DNA from: Clostridium psychrophilum
GTDB taxonomy: Bacteria > Bacillota > Clostridia > Clostridiales > Clostridiaceae
DNA: 49,915 nucleotides
Reading direction: 5' to 3'
Assembly: GCF_018861705.1 (NCBI RefSeq)
Contig: NZ_JAHLEC010000021.1
Coordinates: 1-49,915 of the forward strand
Under the pieces are notes generated by a model that was not told where the DNA came from, made no database searches, and worked only from the letters and a program-made list of their open reading frames with translations. The position numbers and the translations under genes were made by a program. This document shows, piece by piece, positions 9,311-19,214 of the stretch (position 1 is the first letter of the stretch; every line of letters begins with the position of its first letter).

Positions 9311-9739
9311 CTACAAAACCATTTCAGTATTTAAATTAATCTCATTATTTTCTATTCTCTTCTTTAAATCTTTAACTTTTTTTTCAATTATTTTTGCTGT
9401 TTTTATAAATTCTTCATCAGATTTTCCAGTAGGATCATCAAGTCCCCAATCTTCCTCATGCCTATGTGCCATAATTGGACAAACTACATTACATCCCATT
9501 TTTATTACAATATCGGCCTCAGGTATATCCTCAATTAATTTTGAAAAGTGGGTTTCATTCATGTCTACCTTATATAAATTTTTTATTATTCTAACTGCAT
9601 CTTGGTTAATTTGAGGTTTAGTTTCCGTTCCTGCCGAATAAGATTTAAATACAGCTGACCCAAACATCTTTCCCAGAGCCTCTGCTATCTGAGATCTACA
9701 AGAATTGTGAACACAAATGAACGCTACCTTTGGTTTCAT
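9311..9739 (-). CDS. arsC: Arsenate reductase, thioredoxin-linked type
   Basis: A 142-residue cytoplasmic enzyme of the low-molecular-weight phosphatase fold that reduces arsenate to arsenite. The P-loop CVHNSCR (Cys9 to Arg15) fits CX5R. The other two redox cysteines lie in MGCNVVCPIM near residues 82-87, and the acid DDP motif (GLDDPTGK) follows. This arrangement is the thioredoxin-coupled ArsC of Gram-positive bacteria. It is the last gene of arsR-arsD-acr3-arsC, 45 nt after acr3, with AAAGGAGAA before the ATG. Confidence 0.95.
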   Translation of the reverse strand: MKPKVAFICVHNSCRSQIAEALGKMFGSAVFKSYSAGTETKPQINQDAVRIIKNLYKVDMNETHFSKLIEDIPEADIVIKMGCNVVCPIMAHRHEEDWGLDDPTGKSDEEFIKTAKIIEKKVKDLKKRIENNEINLNTEMVL

Positions 9740-9784
9740 AATATAATTCTCCTTTATATCTTAAGTAATAATTTTCTCCATAAT

Positions 9785-10834
9785 TTAAGCCTTTTCTTTA
9801 TCAAAATATTTCTTTTTCCAATGTAATGCAACATTAACTAGTCCTATCATTACTGGAACCTCAACAAGTGGCCCAATAACTGCTGCAAAAGCTTCTTTAG
9901 ATTGTATTCCAAATACGGCCACTGCAACTGCAATAGCAAGTTCAAAATTATTACTTGCAGCTGTAAATGCTAGTGTTACTGTTCTTTTATAATCAAATCC
10001 TTGTTTATAACTAATAAAGAATGATACTGAAAACATAATAACAAAGTAAATTAAAAGTGGAATAGCTACTTTAATAACATCTAAAGGAAGTTCAACAATA
10101 TATTGTCCTTTATAAGTAAACATAACTACAATTGTGAATAACAATGCAATTAAAGCAAGTGGACTAATCTTTGGAACAAACTTCTTTGTGTACCACTCAG
10201 TTCCCATTTTAGGTTCTAAAATTGCTCTTGTGAGAAATCCCAGTGCAAATGGAATTCCTAAATAAACTGCAACAGAGGAGGCCACTTCTCCCATTGAAAT
10301 ATTAACTTTATAACCAGTAAGTCCAAATAAAGGTGGTAATACTGTTACAAAAACATATGCAAATACTGAATAAAATATTATTTGAAATATTGAATTAAAA
10401 GCTACGAGTGCTGCAGCGTATTCACTATCTCCACCTGCTAAATGATTCCATACTATTACCATAGCAATACACCTTGCAACACCTATTAATATAAGTCCTG
10501 TCATCAAACCCGGATCTGACCTTAAAAAAACTATGGCAAGTATAAACATTAATATTGGTCCAATAATCCAGTTTTGTACCAAAGATAAACTTAAAATCTT
10601 TGGACTTTTAAATACCTTGCCAAGTTGTTTGTAATTAACCTTTGCAAGTGGTGGATATAACATTACTATTAGACCAATTGCAATAGGTAATGATGTATTA
10701 CCTATTGATAGTTTTGATAAAACAACCGATGCTCCCGGTACTGCCCAGCCCAATAAAATACCCACTGCCATAGCAAGGAATATCCATAAGGTTAGGAACC
10801 TATCAAGTAATGATAACCTTGATTGTCCTTTCAT
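9785..10834 (-). CDS. acr3: Arsenite efflux permease, ACR3 family
   Basis: A 349-residue membrane protein with about ten helices that exports arsenite. The conserved cysteine of the family lies in [13 protein letters not shown] (Cys122), and the C-terminal [17 protein letters not shown] carries the conserved glutamate. Length and motifs are complete. Some genomes label this gene arsB, but the sequence is ACR3 rather than the E. coli ArsB family. It stands between arsD and arsC, and AAAAGGAGAA precedes the ATG. Confidence 0.95.
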   Translation of the reverse strand: MKGQSRLSLLDRFLTLWIFLAMAVGILLGWAVPGASVVLSKLSIGNTSLPIAIGLIVMLYPPLAKVNYKQLGKVFKSPKILSLSLVQNWIIGPILMFILAIVFLRSDPGLMTGLILIGVARCIAMVIVWNHLAGGDSEYAAALVAFNSIFQIIFYSVFAYVFVTVLPPLFGLTGYKVNISMGEVASSVAVYLGIPFALGFLTRAILEPKMGTEWYTKKFVPKISPLALIALLFTIVVMFTYKGQYIVELPLDVIKVAIPLLIYFVIMFSVSFFISYKQGFDYKRTVTLAFTAASNNFELAIAVAVAVFGIQSKEAFAAVIGPLVEVPVMIGLVNVALHWKKKYFDKEKA

Positions 10835-10895
10835 ATTAAAATTCTCCTTTTATAATTATTTTTTTTTAATATAGATATATCTTTTAAATTAGCTA

Positions 10896-11267
10896 TTAAC
10901 AGCATCCACCCTTACAATCACAACCTTTAGATGGTTTTTTAATAGTTGATTTTAGAGAACTTACTGGCACTTCTAATAATTTAGAAAACTCTTCATCTGT
11001 GGGATATTTCTTTGTTTTTACAACAACATCATCAACCATTGTAACTGGAAGCACATCTATTCCGTCATCGTCTAACATTTTATTTATTGTTTTATTATCA
11101 ACAAATATTTGTGGATTACTTGATACGTTATACCTCTCAACTAAAATACCATTATTTTTTAAATTATTAATTACTGTAGAAACTCTTAATAGCTGTCTGT
11201 CAACGCCTGGGCCACAAACTCCTGTTGAACAACACATAGCTGGCTCAAAAATAATCATTTTTTTCAT
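10896..11267 (-). CDS. arsD: Arsenite metallochaperone ArsD
   Basis: A 123-residue ArsD family protein starting MKKMIIFEPAMCCSTGVCGP. The vicinal pair CC with a third cysteine a few residues on is the arsenite-binding site used to hand arsenite to an efflux pump. The C-terminus DCKGGCC adds another Cys cluster. A longer in-frame start exists at 11303, but AGGAG lies 8 nt before the ATG at 11267 and the family begins there. The usual partner ArsA ATPase is absent from this operon, so ArsD may act with Acr3 alone or as a weak regulator. Confidence 0.88.
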   Translation of the reverse strand: MKKMIIFEPAMCCSTGVCGPGVDRQLLRVSTVINNLKNNGILVERYNVSSNPQIFVDNKTINKMLDDDGIDVLPVTMVDDVVVKTKKYPTDEEFSKLLEVPVSSLKSTIKKPSKGCDCKGGCC

Positions 11268-11293
11268 ATAAAACACTCCTTTATATTTGTTTA

Positions 11294-11617
11294 TTATTTG
11301 CATTCACATTTAGTTTTATCCTTACATATACATTCATCTTTTTCTGTTGTAAGGTTCATAAGAAATAGTATAAGTTTATTACAATTGTTATTATCTAAAG
11401 AATAATAACTCCATAATCCCTCTTTTCTACATTTTACAATACCAGATTCCATTAGCACCTTCATATGGTGTGAAAGCGTTGGTTGCGTAAACTCAAAATG
11501 TTCTAATATATCGCAGGCACACTTTTCACCGCAGGACAAAATATCAATTATTTTAAGTCTATTTGCATCTGAAATTGCTTTTATATTTTTTGCACCATCA
11601 TCATAATTTTGTTTCAC
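11294..11617 (-). CDS. arsR: ArsR/SmtB family arsenic-responsive repressor
   Basis: A winged-helix repressor of about 107 residues. The DNA-binding region is TQPTLSHHMKVLMESGIV. The metalloid sensor motif is CGEKCACDILEHF, an ELCxCDL-like site, and more cysteines lie at the tail (CICKDKTKCECK). An ATG at 11644 is in frame but falls at the predicted transcription start and has no ribosome binding site. The GTG at 11617 has AGAGGTGA 5 nt upstream and gives the expected family length, so I chose it. As first gene of the operon it should repress its own promoter until arsenite or antimonite binds. Confidence 0.88.
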   Translation of the reverse strand: MKQNYDDGAKNIKAISDANRLKIIDILSCGEKCACDILEHFEFTQPTLSHHMKVLMESGIVKCRKEGLWSYYSLDNNNCNKLILFLMNLTTEKDECICKDKTKCECK

Positions 11618-11652
11618 ATCGTCACCTCTTATATTTACGTTCATCTATATAT

Positions 11653-11681
11653 AATATATACCCTTATCTATATTGTGTCAA
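11653..11681 (-). promoter_or_regulatory. ars operon promoter
   Basis: On the minus strand TTGACA (11676-11681) and TATATT (11653-11658) are separated by 17 bp, a near-consensus vegetative promoter. AT-rich imperfect repeats (ATATAGATAA, TATATATAGAT) overlap it and are a likely ArsR site. Confidence 0.8.
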
Positions 11682-11826
11682 TATGTTCCCTATAAAATAG
11701 TATAAACTTTATATATATATTTACAATATTATATATAAAACATTCTATGTAGATTTTAATTAAACGTTCCAATAGTTTTTATTTATTAATCACAATAGCA
11801 ATTAAGTTAGATTTACAACAAATTAT

Positions 11827-11995
11827 TTTAACAACATTTTGGAAGCTTCAAGTCTGCCATCTTCTATAAGTGGCAGTTGTCTAGCCTAGGAAAATTACTT
11901 TGGTTGCATCTAAATCTACTTCCAAAGTTGTCGCAACTCCATAGAGGAGATGATGCATCTTCTTCGAAACTGTTGCGACCCAGGAGATGATTTAA
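11827..11995 (+). mobile_element. Repeat element, family A copy 2 (head plus multi-module tail)
   Basis: The head starts AACAACATTTTGGAAGC at 11830, has the CTGCCATCTTC/ATAAGTGGCAG hairpin, and ends TTCCAAAGTTGT at 11931. The tail has three modules: CAACTCCATAGAGGAGATG, then the inverted unit CATCTTCTTCGAAACTG, then GACCCAGGAGATGATTTAA. TTTAA borders both ends. It lies in the 570-bp gap between the ars promoter and the alcohol dehydrogenase gene. The flanking parts of that gap (11700-11826 and 11996-12213) are AT-rich and show no ORF. Confidence 0.8.
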
Positions 11996-12213
11996 TTAAA
12001 AAATAGTAACTCAGTTATTAGTAAATTTAAACTAACTGATATATATAATTTTTTTTAGTAGTATAAAGCATTATTAGGTAGTCTTTTAAATATACTCAAT
12101 AAAGTAATCAATATAAGATTTTCTTTCGTATGATTATCTTATATCGATTTAACTTTTACAAATGAATTTGATCTAAAAAAAAGCTATAGAAACTATAAGG
12201 ACGGTGTAATAAA

Positions 12214-13150
12214 ATGAAAGCAGTTATTCTAGAAACATATGGTGACAGAAAGCAGCTAAAATTACGAGACGTACCTAATCCAATTGCAAAAGCAAATGAA
12301 GTATTAATTGAAAATGCATGCAACTTCAATTAATCCAATAGACTGGAAAGTAAGAGGCGTAACTCTTAAAGAAATGATGCCTTTCACATTTCCACTTATT
12401 TTAGGTTGGGATGCAGCTGGTATTGTTACAAACGTTGGTAAAAATGTTTCTTCATTAAAGATTGGAGATAGAGTGTTTACAAGGCCCGCTACTACATCAA
12501 ATGGCACCTATGCTGAATATATAACAGTTGCAGAAGATTTAGTTGTAAAAATACCTGCAAATATCAAATTTGACGAAGCAGCATCAATTCCTCTTGCTGG
12601 TGAAACCGCTTGGCAATGTCTTGTTGACATTGGAGAAATTAAATCCGGTGATCATGTATTAATTCATGCTGGTGCAGGCGGTGTTGGAAGCTTAGCTATT
12701 CAAATAGCTAAAAGTTTTGGAGCTTATGTAACTACTACCGGCAGCAGTAAAAATGAAAGCCTTCTAAAATCTCTTGGTGCAGATAAAGTAATAAATTATG
12801 AAAAAACTGATTTTGAAAAAGAGCTTAAAGATTACGATTTAGTATTTGACACTTTGGGTAATGATATTCAAGATAAAAGCTATAAAGTATTAAGAAAAGG
12901 CGGAACATTAGTTTCTATTGTTCAACCTCCAGATAGTGAAAAAGCAAAAGAATATGGAGTAAATGCAGTGTTTCATATGTTACAACCAAATGGTCAAGAT
13001 CTTGAGAAATTAGCAAATCTTATGGCCAAAGGCAAACTTAAAGCTGTAATAGGTAAAACGTTCGAATTTAATGAAGCTGGGCTTCAAAATGCTCATGCAT
13101 TAAGTGAATCACATCATGCTAAAGGTAAAATTATAATAAATATAAAATAA
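12214..13150 (+). pseudogene. Zinc-less alcohol dehydrogenase/quinone oxidoreductase family, frameshifted
   Basis: The gene starts at an ATG at 12214, behind AAGGACGG, with MKAVILETYGDRKQLKLRDV, the usual start of NADP-dependent medium-chain oxidoreductases. That frame stops after 39 codons. The rest of the protein continues in the +1 frame from about 12308: HATSINPIDWKVRG, GWDAAGIV, the nucleotide-binding GAGGVGSLAIQIAK and the C-terminal catalytic region to 13150. Removing one A from the AAAA run at 12311-12314 joins the frames as VLIE-MHATSINPIDW, the family sequence. The gene is otherwise complete (about 312 residues) and its codons look unworn, so the slip is recent or a sequencing error. 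Confidence 0.85.
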
Positions 13151-13171
13151 TTTACATTTAGAAATTTCAAT

Positions 13172-13220
13172 AAAATCACCCCCAATTATAATTTTATTAT
13201 CTATAATTGAGGGTGATTTT
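13172..13220. terminator. Bidirectional intrinsic terminator
   Basis: AAAATCACCCCCAATTATA pairs with TATAATTGAGGGTGATTTT, with one wobble or mismatch, and A- and T-runs lie on both sides. It separates the convergent dehydrogenase and potD genes. Confidence 0.9.
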
Positions 13221-13265
13221 ATAATGTTTATTTTTAGTTGTTTAACGACATTTTTGTAACTTACT

Positions 13266-14333
13266 CTATTTTTGTTTGAATTCTGACCAAATTGAATCAT
13301 ATAACTTAGATGCACTACCAGCATCCTGTAAATGTTTAGCTTTGGTAAATTCATTTTTAGGTATATATATTGCCTTGTTATTAAGAACCGTTTGAGGCAT
13401 GAATTTTTTAGCTGCTATATTAACATTTATATATTCTATACTAGTTGTAATATCGCTGCTTGCTTTACCACCAAGTACATAGTTTATAAATTTTTCAGCA
13501 TTTTTTTGATGAGGTGCATTTACTGGAACAATTAAATTATCCTCTTCAAACTGCATCCCCTCTTTTGGATAAACAATTTTGAACTTTTTATTACCTTTAA
13601 TTGCTGCTGATGCCTGTGATCCCCACATAACTCCAATATTTGTATCTCCATTAATTAAACTAGTCATTGGTGTATCTGCATCAAACACTTTAACATTAGC
13701 TCGAAGTTTAGCAAGCTCAACCTTTGCCTGTGCTAATTTTGCTGGATCTGTCTCATTAATGTTATACCCAAGCTTTGTTAATGCCATACCTATTACAGAT
13801 CTTGGGTCTTCGAGTAATACCTCGGAACCTTTCAAAGAAGGACTCCATAAATCACTTATTCTCTTAATATCTATTTTAACCTTGTCTGGATTATAAACTA
13901 TCATCTGACTTCCAAGTGAATAAGGTACTGAGTACTTATTGGTCTTGTCATAATATTGACCTAAGTAAGCCTTATCTATATTTTTATAATTAGGAATTGC
14001 AGATTTATTAATAGGCTGTAATAAGACATTTTTCTGTTTTGCCATAATCTGTACCATATAGTCTGCACAAATTATTACATCATATTGTCCACCTTTAGAT
14101 GCGCGTAACTTTGCAAGCATCTCTTCATTTGTTGAAAAGTTACTATAATTAACTTTAATTCCTGTGCTTTTCTCAAAATTTTTAACAACATTTGCTGGAA
14201 CATAATTTGCCCAAGTATAAATATTAACTACTTTTTCTTCACTAGTCTTCGATTTTCCGCACCCAACAAGTGTGAATCCTATAATTGAAACTGCAAGTAA
14301 AATACTTAAAGCTTTAAATCGATTTTTTAACAT
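13266..14333 (-). CDS. potD: Spermidine/putrescine ABC transporter, substrate-binding lipoprotein
   Basis: A 355-residue lipoprotein. The signal peptide ends in the lipobox LVGC (Cys25), which anchors the mature protein outside the membrane. The mature part begins VVNIYTWANYVPANVVKNFE, the PotD family start, and contains YDVIICADYMV and GVMWGSQASAAIKG, part of the binding cleft. It captures polyamines and delivers them to PotBC. It is the last gene of potA-potB-potC-potD, 58 nt after potC. A good GGGGGAA site precedes the ATG. Confidence 0.93.
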   Translation of the reverse strand: MLKNRFKALSILLAVSIIGFTLVGCGKSKTSEEKVVNIYTWANYVPANVVKNFEKSTGIKVNYSNFSTNEEMLAKLRASKGGQYDVIICADYMVQIMAKQKNVLLQPINKSAIPNYKNIDKAYLGQYYDKTNKYSVPYSLGSQMIVYNPDKVKIDIKRISDLWSPSLKGSEVLLEDPRSVIGMALTKLGYNINETDPAKLAQAKVELAKLRANVKVFDADTPMTSLINGDTNIGVMWGSQASAAIKGNKKFKIVYPKEGMQFEEDNLIVPVNAPHQKNAEKFINYVLGGKASSDITTSIEYINVNIAAKKFMPQTVLNNKAIYIPKNEFTKAKHLQDAGSASKLYDSIWSEFKQK

Positions 14334-14391
14334 AAAAATAAATTCCCCCTTAATTTCTTTAACAAGTGTAAAACCTCATTTAAAATACATT

Positions 14392-15174
14392 TTATTTTCC
14401 TTTTTTCAGTTTTATACCTTGTGATAATAATAAAACAACAAAAGTTGTTACTAGCATAATTGTACACAACGCGTTTATTTCAGGTGAAAGACCAAATCGT
14501 ATCATTGAGAATATCTTAATTGGAAGTGTAGTACTTTCTGGTCCACTTAAGAAAATATTTATTATAACATCATCAAGTGATAATGCAAACGCAAGCATGG
14601 CACCTGAAACCACTGCTGGTAAAATTAGCGGAAGTGTAATTGTTCTAAATACCGTAAATTTTGATGCTCCCAAATCCATTGCTGCCTCTTCAATAGACAA
14701 GTCAAAATCCGCAAGTCTTGATTTAACATTTATAAGCACAAATGGTATACAAAAAGTTGTATGTGCTAGTACTAATGTAAATATACCAAAATTAATGTTA
14801 AGAGCTGAGAAAAACACAAGTAATGATATTCCCATTATTATCTCTGGAATTACAATTGGAATATAAACAAGAAAACTTATTACTGCTTTTCCTTTGAAAT
14901 TATATCTCTTTAATCCAAACGCACCAACCGTTCCAATTATTGCTGAGATTGCAGTGCTTAAAGTTGCAATGGTTAAACTATTAACAAGTGCAGTAATTAC
15001 ATCATCATCATTAAATAACTTAGTGTACCAATCAAAAGTAATCCCACCAAATACTATATTCGATTTAGCTGAATTAAATGAGTACATAATAATTATTGCA
15101 ATTGGAACATACAAAAATGCGAATATAAACAATATATATGCTCTTTCTGATCCTTTGGATAATTTTGAATTCAT
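14392..15174 (-). CDS. potC: Spermidine/putrescine ABC transporter permease
   Basis: A 260-residue inner-membrane permease with six helices. The EAA loop EEAAMDLGASKFTVFRTITLP contacts the PotA ATPase. Its ATG overlaps the potB stop codon (TAATG), so the two are translationally coupled. It forms the transport channel with PotB. Confidence 0.93.
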   Translation of the reverse strand: MNSKLSKGSERAYILFIFAFLYVPIAIIIMYSFNSAKSNIVFGGITFDWYTKLFNDDDVITALVNSLTIATLSTAISAIIGTVGAFGLKRYNFKGKAVISFLVYIPIVIPEIIMGISLLVFFSALNINFGIFTLVLAHTTFCIPFVLINVKSRLADFDLSIEEAAMDLGASKFTVFRTITLPLILPAVVSGAMLAFALSLDDVIINIFLSGPESTTLPIKIFSMIRFGLSPEINALCTIMLVTTFVVLLLSQGIKLKKGK

Positions 15175-16028
15175 TAGAACACCTCCGTGTCTAACTTTTT
15201 ACCAATAACTTTTACATAAATAAGAATTAAAATTAAGGATAGAAAGATCATTACTATTGATAGAGCTGCCCCAAAAGGCCAATCATTTGCTGAAAGAAAC
15301 TGATTTTCGATTAAATTACCAATAAGCATTACATTACTTCCACCCATTAAATCTGGTATGAAAAAGAGCCCTACAGATGGTATAAATACTAAAATACAAC
15401 CAGCAACTATTCCTGGCATAGTTAGAGGCACCGTAATAGTTCTAAAAGTCTTCCATCTACTTGCACCAAGGTCTTTAGCCGCTTCAATGTAAGTTTTATC
15501 CATCTTATCTATAGAATTATATATTGGAAGTACCATAAATGGAAACATTGTATATATCATTCCGATCATTACAGCAAAATAAGAATATAACATCTTTAAT
15601 GGTTCTTTTATGATTCCAATTTTAATCAATAAATGGTTTAATACTCCTCCAGTACTTAGTATTACAATCCATCCATAAGTACGTATTAACGAATTAGTTA
15701 AAAATGGTGCCATTATTAAAAGCATTATTATAATTTTATATTTCTTTATCTTAGCCGCAAAGTATGCAAAAGGGTAACCAAATCCTAATGTAAATACTGT
15801 TGTAACCAAAGCTACTACTAAAGAGTCCCAAAATACTTTAACGTACAATGGGTTAGCCATTTTTGTATAATTTGAAATTGTTGGTATATAGACTATACCA
15901 CCATCATCACCTCTTTGCATAAAACTAATAAACACAATATACAATAAAGGTATTGCAACTAGTAAAATCATCCAAAAAGATATTGGTGTTATAGTGAATC
16001 CAGTTGAAATATTAATTTTTTTCTTCAT
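15174..16028 (-). CDS. potB: Spermidine/putrescine ABC transporter permease
   Basis: A permease of about 284 residues with six helices. The EAA loop reads EAAKDLGASRWKTFRTITVP. A GTG at 16037 is in frame, but TTAGGTGAG lies a few bases before the ATG at 16028, making that the better start. The ribosome binding site overlaps the potA stop codon. It pairs with PotC to form the channel. Confidence 0.92.
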   Translation of the reverse strand: MKKKINISTGFTITPISFWMILLVAIPLLYIVFISFMQRGDDGGIVYIPTISNYTKMANPLYVKVFWDSLVVALVTTVFTLGFGYPFAYFAAKIKKYKIIIMLLIMAPFLTNSLIRTYGWIVILSTGGVLNHLLIKIGIIKEPLKMLYSYFAVMIGMIYTMFPFMVLPIYNSIDKMDKTYIEAAKDLGASRWKTFRTITVPLTMPGIVAGCILVFIPSVGLFFIPDLMGGSNVMLIGNLIENQFLSANDWPFGAALSIVMIFLSLILILIYVKVIGKKLDTEVF

Positions 16029-16037
16029 TTTTCTCAC

Positions 16038-17111
16038 CTAACCTTCTTCAACTAAAACTACATCTTCAGGTTCAAAATATATCCAAACCTCACTACCTAT
16101 GCCTATTAAATCTTTTTTCTTATCATAATCATATACAATAATTTCTTGACCGCTTTCGGATTCAACAATAGTTTTAATCATAGATCCGATATAACTATGT
16201 TCTTTTATTATTGATTTGATTCCAAATTGTGGTTTTTCCCTAGTGTATTTAACGTTTTCCGGTCTTACTAAAGCATAGCTTTCTTTATTCTTTGAATTGT
16301 CATAATTTTTATAATTCACAATCATCTCATTTTTATCAAATTCAACAGATATTTTTTCTTCATCAATTTTTTTTATCCTAGTCTTAATTAAATTAGATTC
16401 TCCAATAAAACTTGCTACAAATTTTGTTTCCGGCCTCTCATATATATCTTCAGGGCTTCCTATCTGCTCTATAATTCCTTCATTCATAACCGCTATTCTA
16501 TCTGACATATTAAGTGCTTCTTCTTGATCATGGGTAACATATACAAACGTGATCTGTAACTTTTTCTGCAATTTTTTAAGTTCAATTTGCATTTGCTTCC
16601 TAAGTTTCAAATCAAGTGCCCCTAAAGGCTCATCCAATAGTAATATTTTAGGTTTATTTATTAGAGACCTTCCTATTGCAACTCTTTGTTTTTGACCACC
16701 GCTTAATCCATCTATTTTTCTTTTTTCATAACCTTCAAGTTGGACTAAACTTAACATTTTCATAACTCTTTCCTTTATTTCTATCTTATTAACCCTTCTG
16801 ATTTTTAAAGCATATGCTATATTATCAAACACATTCATATGTGGAAATAATGCATAGTTTTGAAATACTGTATTTACGTTTCTGTCATTAGGTTGCTTAT
16901 TTTCAACATGTTTACCTTCAAGTAAAACGCTGCCACTTGTTGGATTCTCAAAACCTGCTATTATTCTAAGGGTTGTTGTTTTCCCACAGCCACTTGGCCC
17001 GAGTAATGTTAAGAACTCCCCTTTATCTACCTTTAATGATATGTTTTTAATTACCTCTTGGTTATCAAACTTTTTTATTATATTGTCCATTTCTAATATA
17101 ATCTCTGACAA
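16038..17111 (-). CDS. potA: Spermidine/putrescine ABC transporter ATP-binding protein
   Basis: A 357-residue ATPase. Walker A GPSGCGKTT, Q-loop FQNYALFPHM, signature LSGGQKQRVAIGRSL and Walker B ILLLDEPLGALD are intact. The C-terminal TOBE-like domain (about 235-357) is regulatory in PotA. The start codon is TTG (17109-17111) with GGGGGGAG about 10 nt upstream; an internal ATG lacks such a site. It is the first gene of the pot operon and energises PotBC from the cytoplasmic side. Confidence 0.93.
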   Translation of the reverse strand: MSEIILEMDNIIKKFDNQEVIKNISLKVDKGEFLTLLGPSGCGKTTTLRIIAGFENPTSGSVLLEGKHVENKQPNDRNVNTVFQNYALFPHMNVFDNIAYALKIRRVNKIEIKERVMKMLSLVQLEGYEKRKIDGLSGGQKQRVAIGRSLINKPKILLLDEPLGALDLKLRKQMQIELKKLQKKLQITFVYVTHDQEEALNMSDRIAVMNEGIIEQIGSPEDIYERPETKFVASFIGESNLIKTRIKKIDEEKISVEFDKNEMIVNYKNYDNSKNKESYALVRPENVKYTREKPQFGIKSIIKEHSYIGSMIKTIVESESGQEIIVYDYDKKKDLIGIGSEVWIYFEPEDVVLVEEG

Positions 17112-17300
17112 TTTTAAAAAACTCCCCCCGTATATCTTGCATTTAAATGAAAAATTATTTATTATATTAATTCCATAATGTTCATTATTTTGATGTTGTT
17201 TCTAATTATACTACATATATGATGAGAATTATTCCCATTATATTATTTATTAAATTGAAAGATATTAATGCATTCATAAAACACCTAACCTAATACTGCA

Positions 17301-17460
17301 TTTTAACAACATTTTGGAAGCTTCAAGTCTGCCATCTTCTATAAGTGGCAGTTGTCTAGCCTAGGAAAATTACTTTGGTGGCAGTCTAAATCTGCTTCCA
17401 AAGTTATTAATATTGCTGCGACCCAGGAGATGATGTTACAGCTCCACAGAAGATAATTTT
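17301..17460 (+). mobile_element. Repeat element, family A copy 3
   Basis: The head runs from AACAACATTTTGGAAGC (17305) to TGCTTCCAAAGTT (17405) with the CTGCCATCTTC/ATAAGTGGCAG hairpin. The tail is GCTGCGACCCAGGAGATGAT, then CAGCTCCACAGAAGATAATTTT. The right border is decayed and lacks TTTAA. It lies in the 519-bp space upstream of potA. The rest of that space holds the potA promoter region, which I could not define, and the glgA terminator. Confidence 0.78.
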
Positions 17461-17587
17461 ATATGTATGCTTAGTATCGTTGAGAATTATCTTAACAAGA
17501 AAACAAAGGTTTTAAATAAAACATCAAAATTGAACTCAATAAAAGCATTAAGATTTCAATAATATAATAAATCTATAAATAAAAATT

Positions 17588-17620
17588 GGAAGGTAATTAG
17601 AATAAGTCTAATTACCTTCC
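17588..17620 (-). terminator. Intrinsic terminator of glgA
   Basis: GGAAGGTAATTAGA pairs with TCTAATTACCTTCC around a 5-nt loop. On the minus strand an AATTTTTATTT run follows. It stands directly after the glgA stop codon. Confidence 0.88.
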
Positions 17621-17630
17621 GATTTTAAAA

Positions 17631-19070
17631 CTAATTACTTTTTATATAACTATATAAATTCATATAGTTTTCAGCTGATTTCTCCAAACTGTTGTTTGAA
17701 ATCATGGCATTGTGAATTAATTCATTCCAAGACGCTTTGTCTTTGTATAAATCTAGTGCTCTATTTACTGCATCCAATAATTCCTCGCCACTATAATTAT
17801 TAAAAGAAAAACCGTTGCCATTACCTGTATATTTACTATAAAAAACAACAGTATCCTTCAATACTCCAGTTTCATGAATAATTGGAATGCTTCCATATTT
17901 TAATGCTATAAGCTGTTCTGTACCACTGGGTTCAGATAAAGATGGCATCAAGAACATATCTGAAGCAGCATATATTTGCTGTGCTAGATTCTCGTCAAAA
18001 ACAATATTTGTTGATATCCTACTTGGGTACCTTGACGCATAAAATTGAAATATATCCTCATAATATTCATCACCATTACCAAGCAATACTATTTGAATAT
18101 CAAGGCTAAGTAATTCTTCGAGTTTATCTACAATTAAATCTACTCCCTTTTGTTTCACTAGACTAGTCACAATACCTATCATCGGTATATCTTCATCTAC
18201 TGTAAAACATAGTTCTTCTTGAAACTTTAATTTATTTTTAACTTTTTGTTTTATGTTTTCCGGATCATAATTTTGGAATATTTTTTTATCGGATTTAGGA
18301 TTATAAACCTCATAGTCTATACCATTTACCATGCCATAAAGTTTTTCAGCTTTTGAGGCCAATAATCCATTTAAACCTTCTCCATAAAAAGGGGTCTGTA
18401 TTTCTCTTGCATAAGTATTACTTACAGTAGTTATTGCATCGCAAAAAATAATTCCACCCTTCATAAAAGATATAGAATCATAAAATTTCAGTGCATCCTC
18501 ATTAAAATAAGTCTCGTCTAAATTTAATAACTCCTTTAGCATTTCTTTTGGAAATATTCCTTGGTGTTTTATATTGTGTATAGTAAATATGCTCTTTATT
18601 TTATTAAACTTAACATCTTTACTATAGTTCGCTTTAAGTAAAACTGGTATAATTCCACATTGCCAATCATTACAATGAATTATATCTGGCACAAAATCCC
18701 TCATGTATTTCATAGATTCTAATATTGCTTTTGAGAAATAAGAGAATCTTTCACCATCATCATAATATCCATATGTACGAGTTCTCTTAAAATAATATTC
18801 ATTATCTATAAAATAGTAAGGCACATCGTCATAAAGTAAATATTGCAACCCACAATATTGATTTCTCCATCCAACTTTAACCTTGAAAGTAGCTATAGTT
18901 TCCATACAGTTTTTAATATACAATGGAATACCACTATATTTAGGTATAATTACTCTAACATCAATTCCTATCTTTCTTAAAGCTTTAGGTAGTTCATCTG
19001 CCATATACCCGTCTCCAGCTTTTATAAAAGGATATGCCTGTGAAGCTACAAACAACACTTTTATACTCAT
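17631..19070 (-). CDS. glgA: Glycogen/starch synthase family (GT5), variant active site
   Basis: A 479-residue GT5 glycosyltransferase with two Rossmann domains. Family landmarks include DIIHCNDWQCGIIPVLLK, YGMVNGIDYEVYNP and EPSGTEQLIALKYGSIPI. Glycogen synthase extends alpha-1,4-glucan from ADP-glucose. The N-terminal ADP-glucose motif, normally K-x-G-G-L near residue 15, reads KAGDG here (Lys17-Gly21), and the usual EPCGLTQ is EPSGTEQ. It may therefore use another donor or be a divergent paralogue. No glgB, glgC or glgD is adjacent; an amylase-like gene lies upstream on the same strand. GGAGGGG precedes the ATG. Confidence 0.8.
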   Translation of the reverse strand: MSIKVLFVASQAYPFIKAGDGYMADELPKALRKIGIDVRVIIPKYSGIPLYIKNCMETIATFKVKVGWRNQYCGLQYLLYDDVPYYFIDNEYYFKRTRTYGYYDDGERFSYFSKAILESMKYMRDFVPDIIHCNDWQCGIIPVLLKANYSKDVKFNKIKSIFTIHNIKHQGIFPKEMLKELLNLDETYFNEDALKFYDSISFMKGGIIFCDAITTVSNTYAREIQTPFYGEGLNGLLASKAEKLYGMVNGIDYEVYNPKSDKKIFQNYDPENIKQKVKNKLKFQEELCFTVDEDIPMIGIVTSLVKQKGVDLIVDKLEELLSLDIQIVLLGNGDEYYEDIFQFYASRYPSRISTNIVFDENLAQQIYAASDMFLMPSLSEPSGTEQLIALKYGSIPIIHETGVLKDTVVFYSKYTGNGNGFSFNNYSGEELLDAVNRALDLYKDKASWNELIHNAMISNNSLEKSAENYMNLYSYIKSN

Positions 19071-19214
19071 ACTAACCCCTCCATTTAGTTTACTTATCTT
19101 ATATCTTATCTCTTAAACTTCTACATAATATTGTAATTCCCTTTAATTTCTAGAATATTAAAAATAAGCTACATTTAGCACAAGTTAAGTCAATATGAGT
19201 TATTAGTTATAACT

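Noticed and set aside
11618-11644. ATG start for arsR at 11644
   Set aside because: It falls at the predicted transcription start and has no ribosome binding site; the GTG at 11617 has one.
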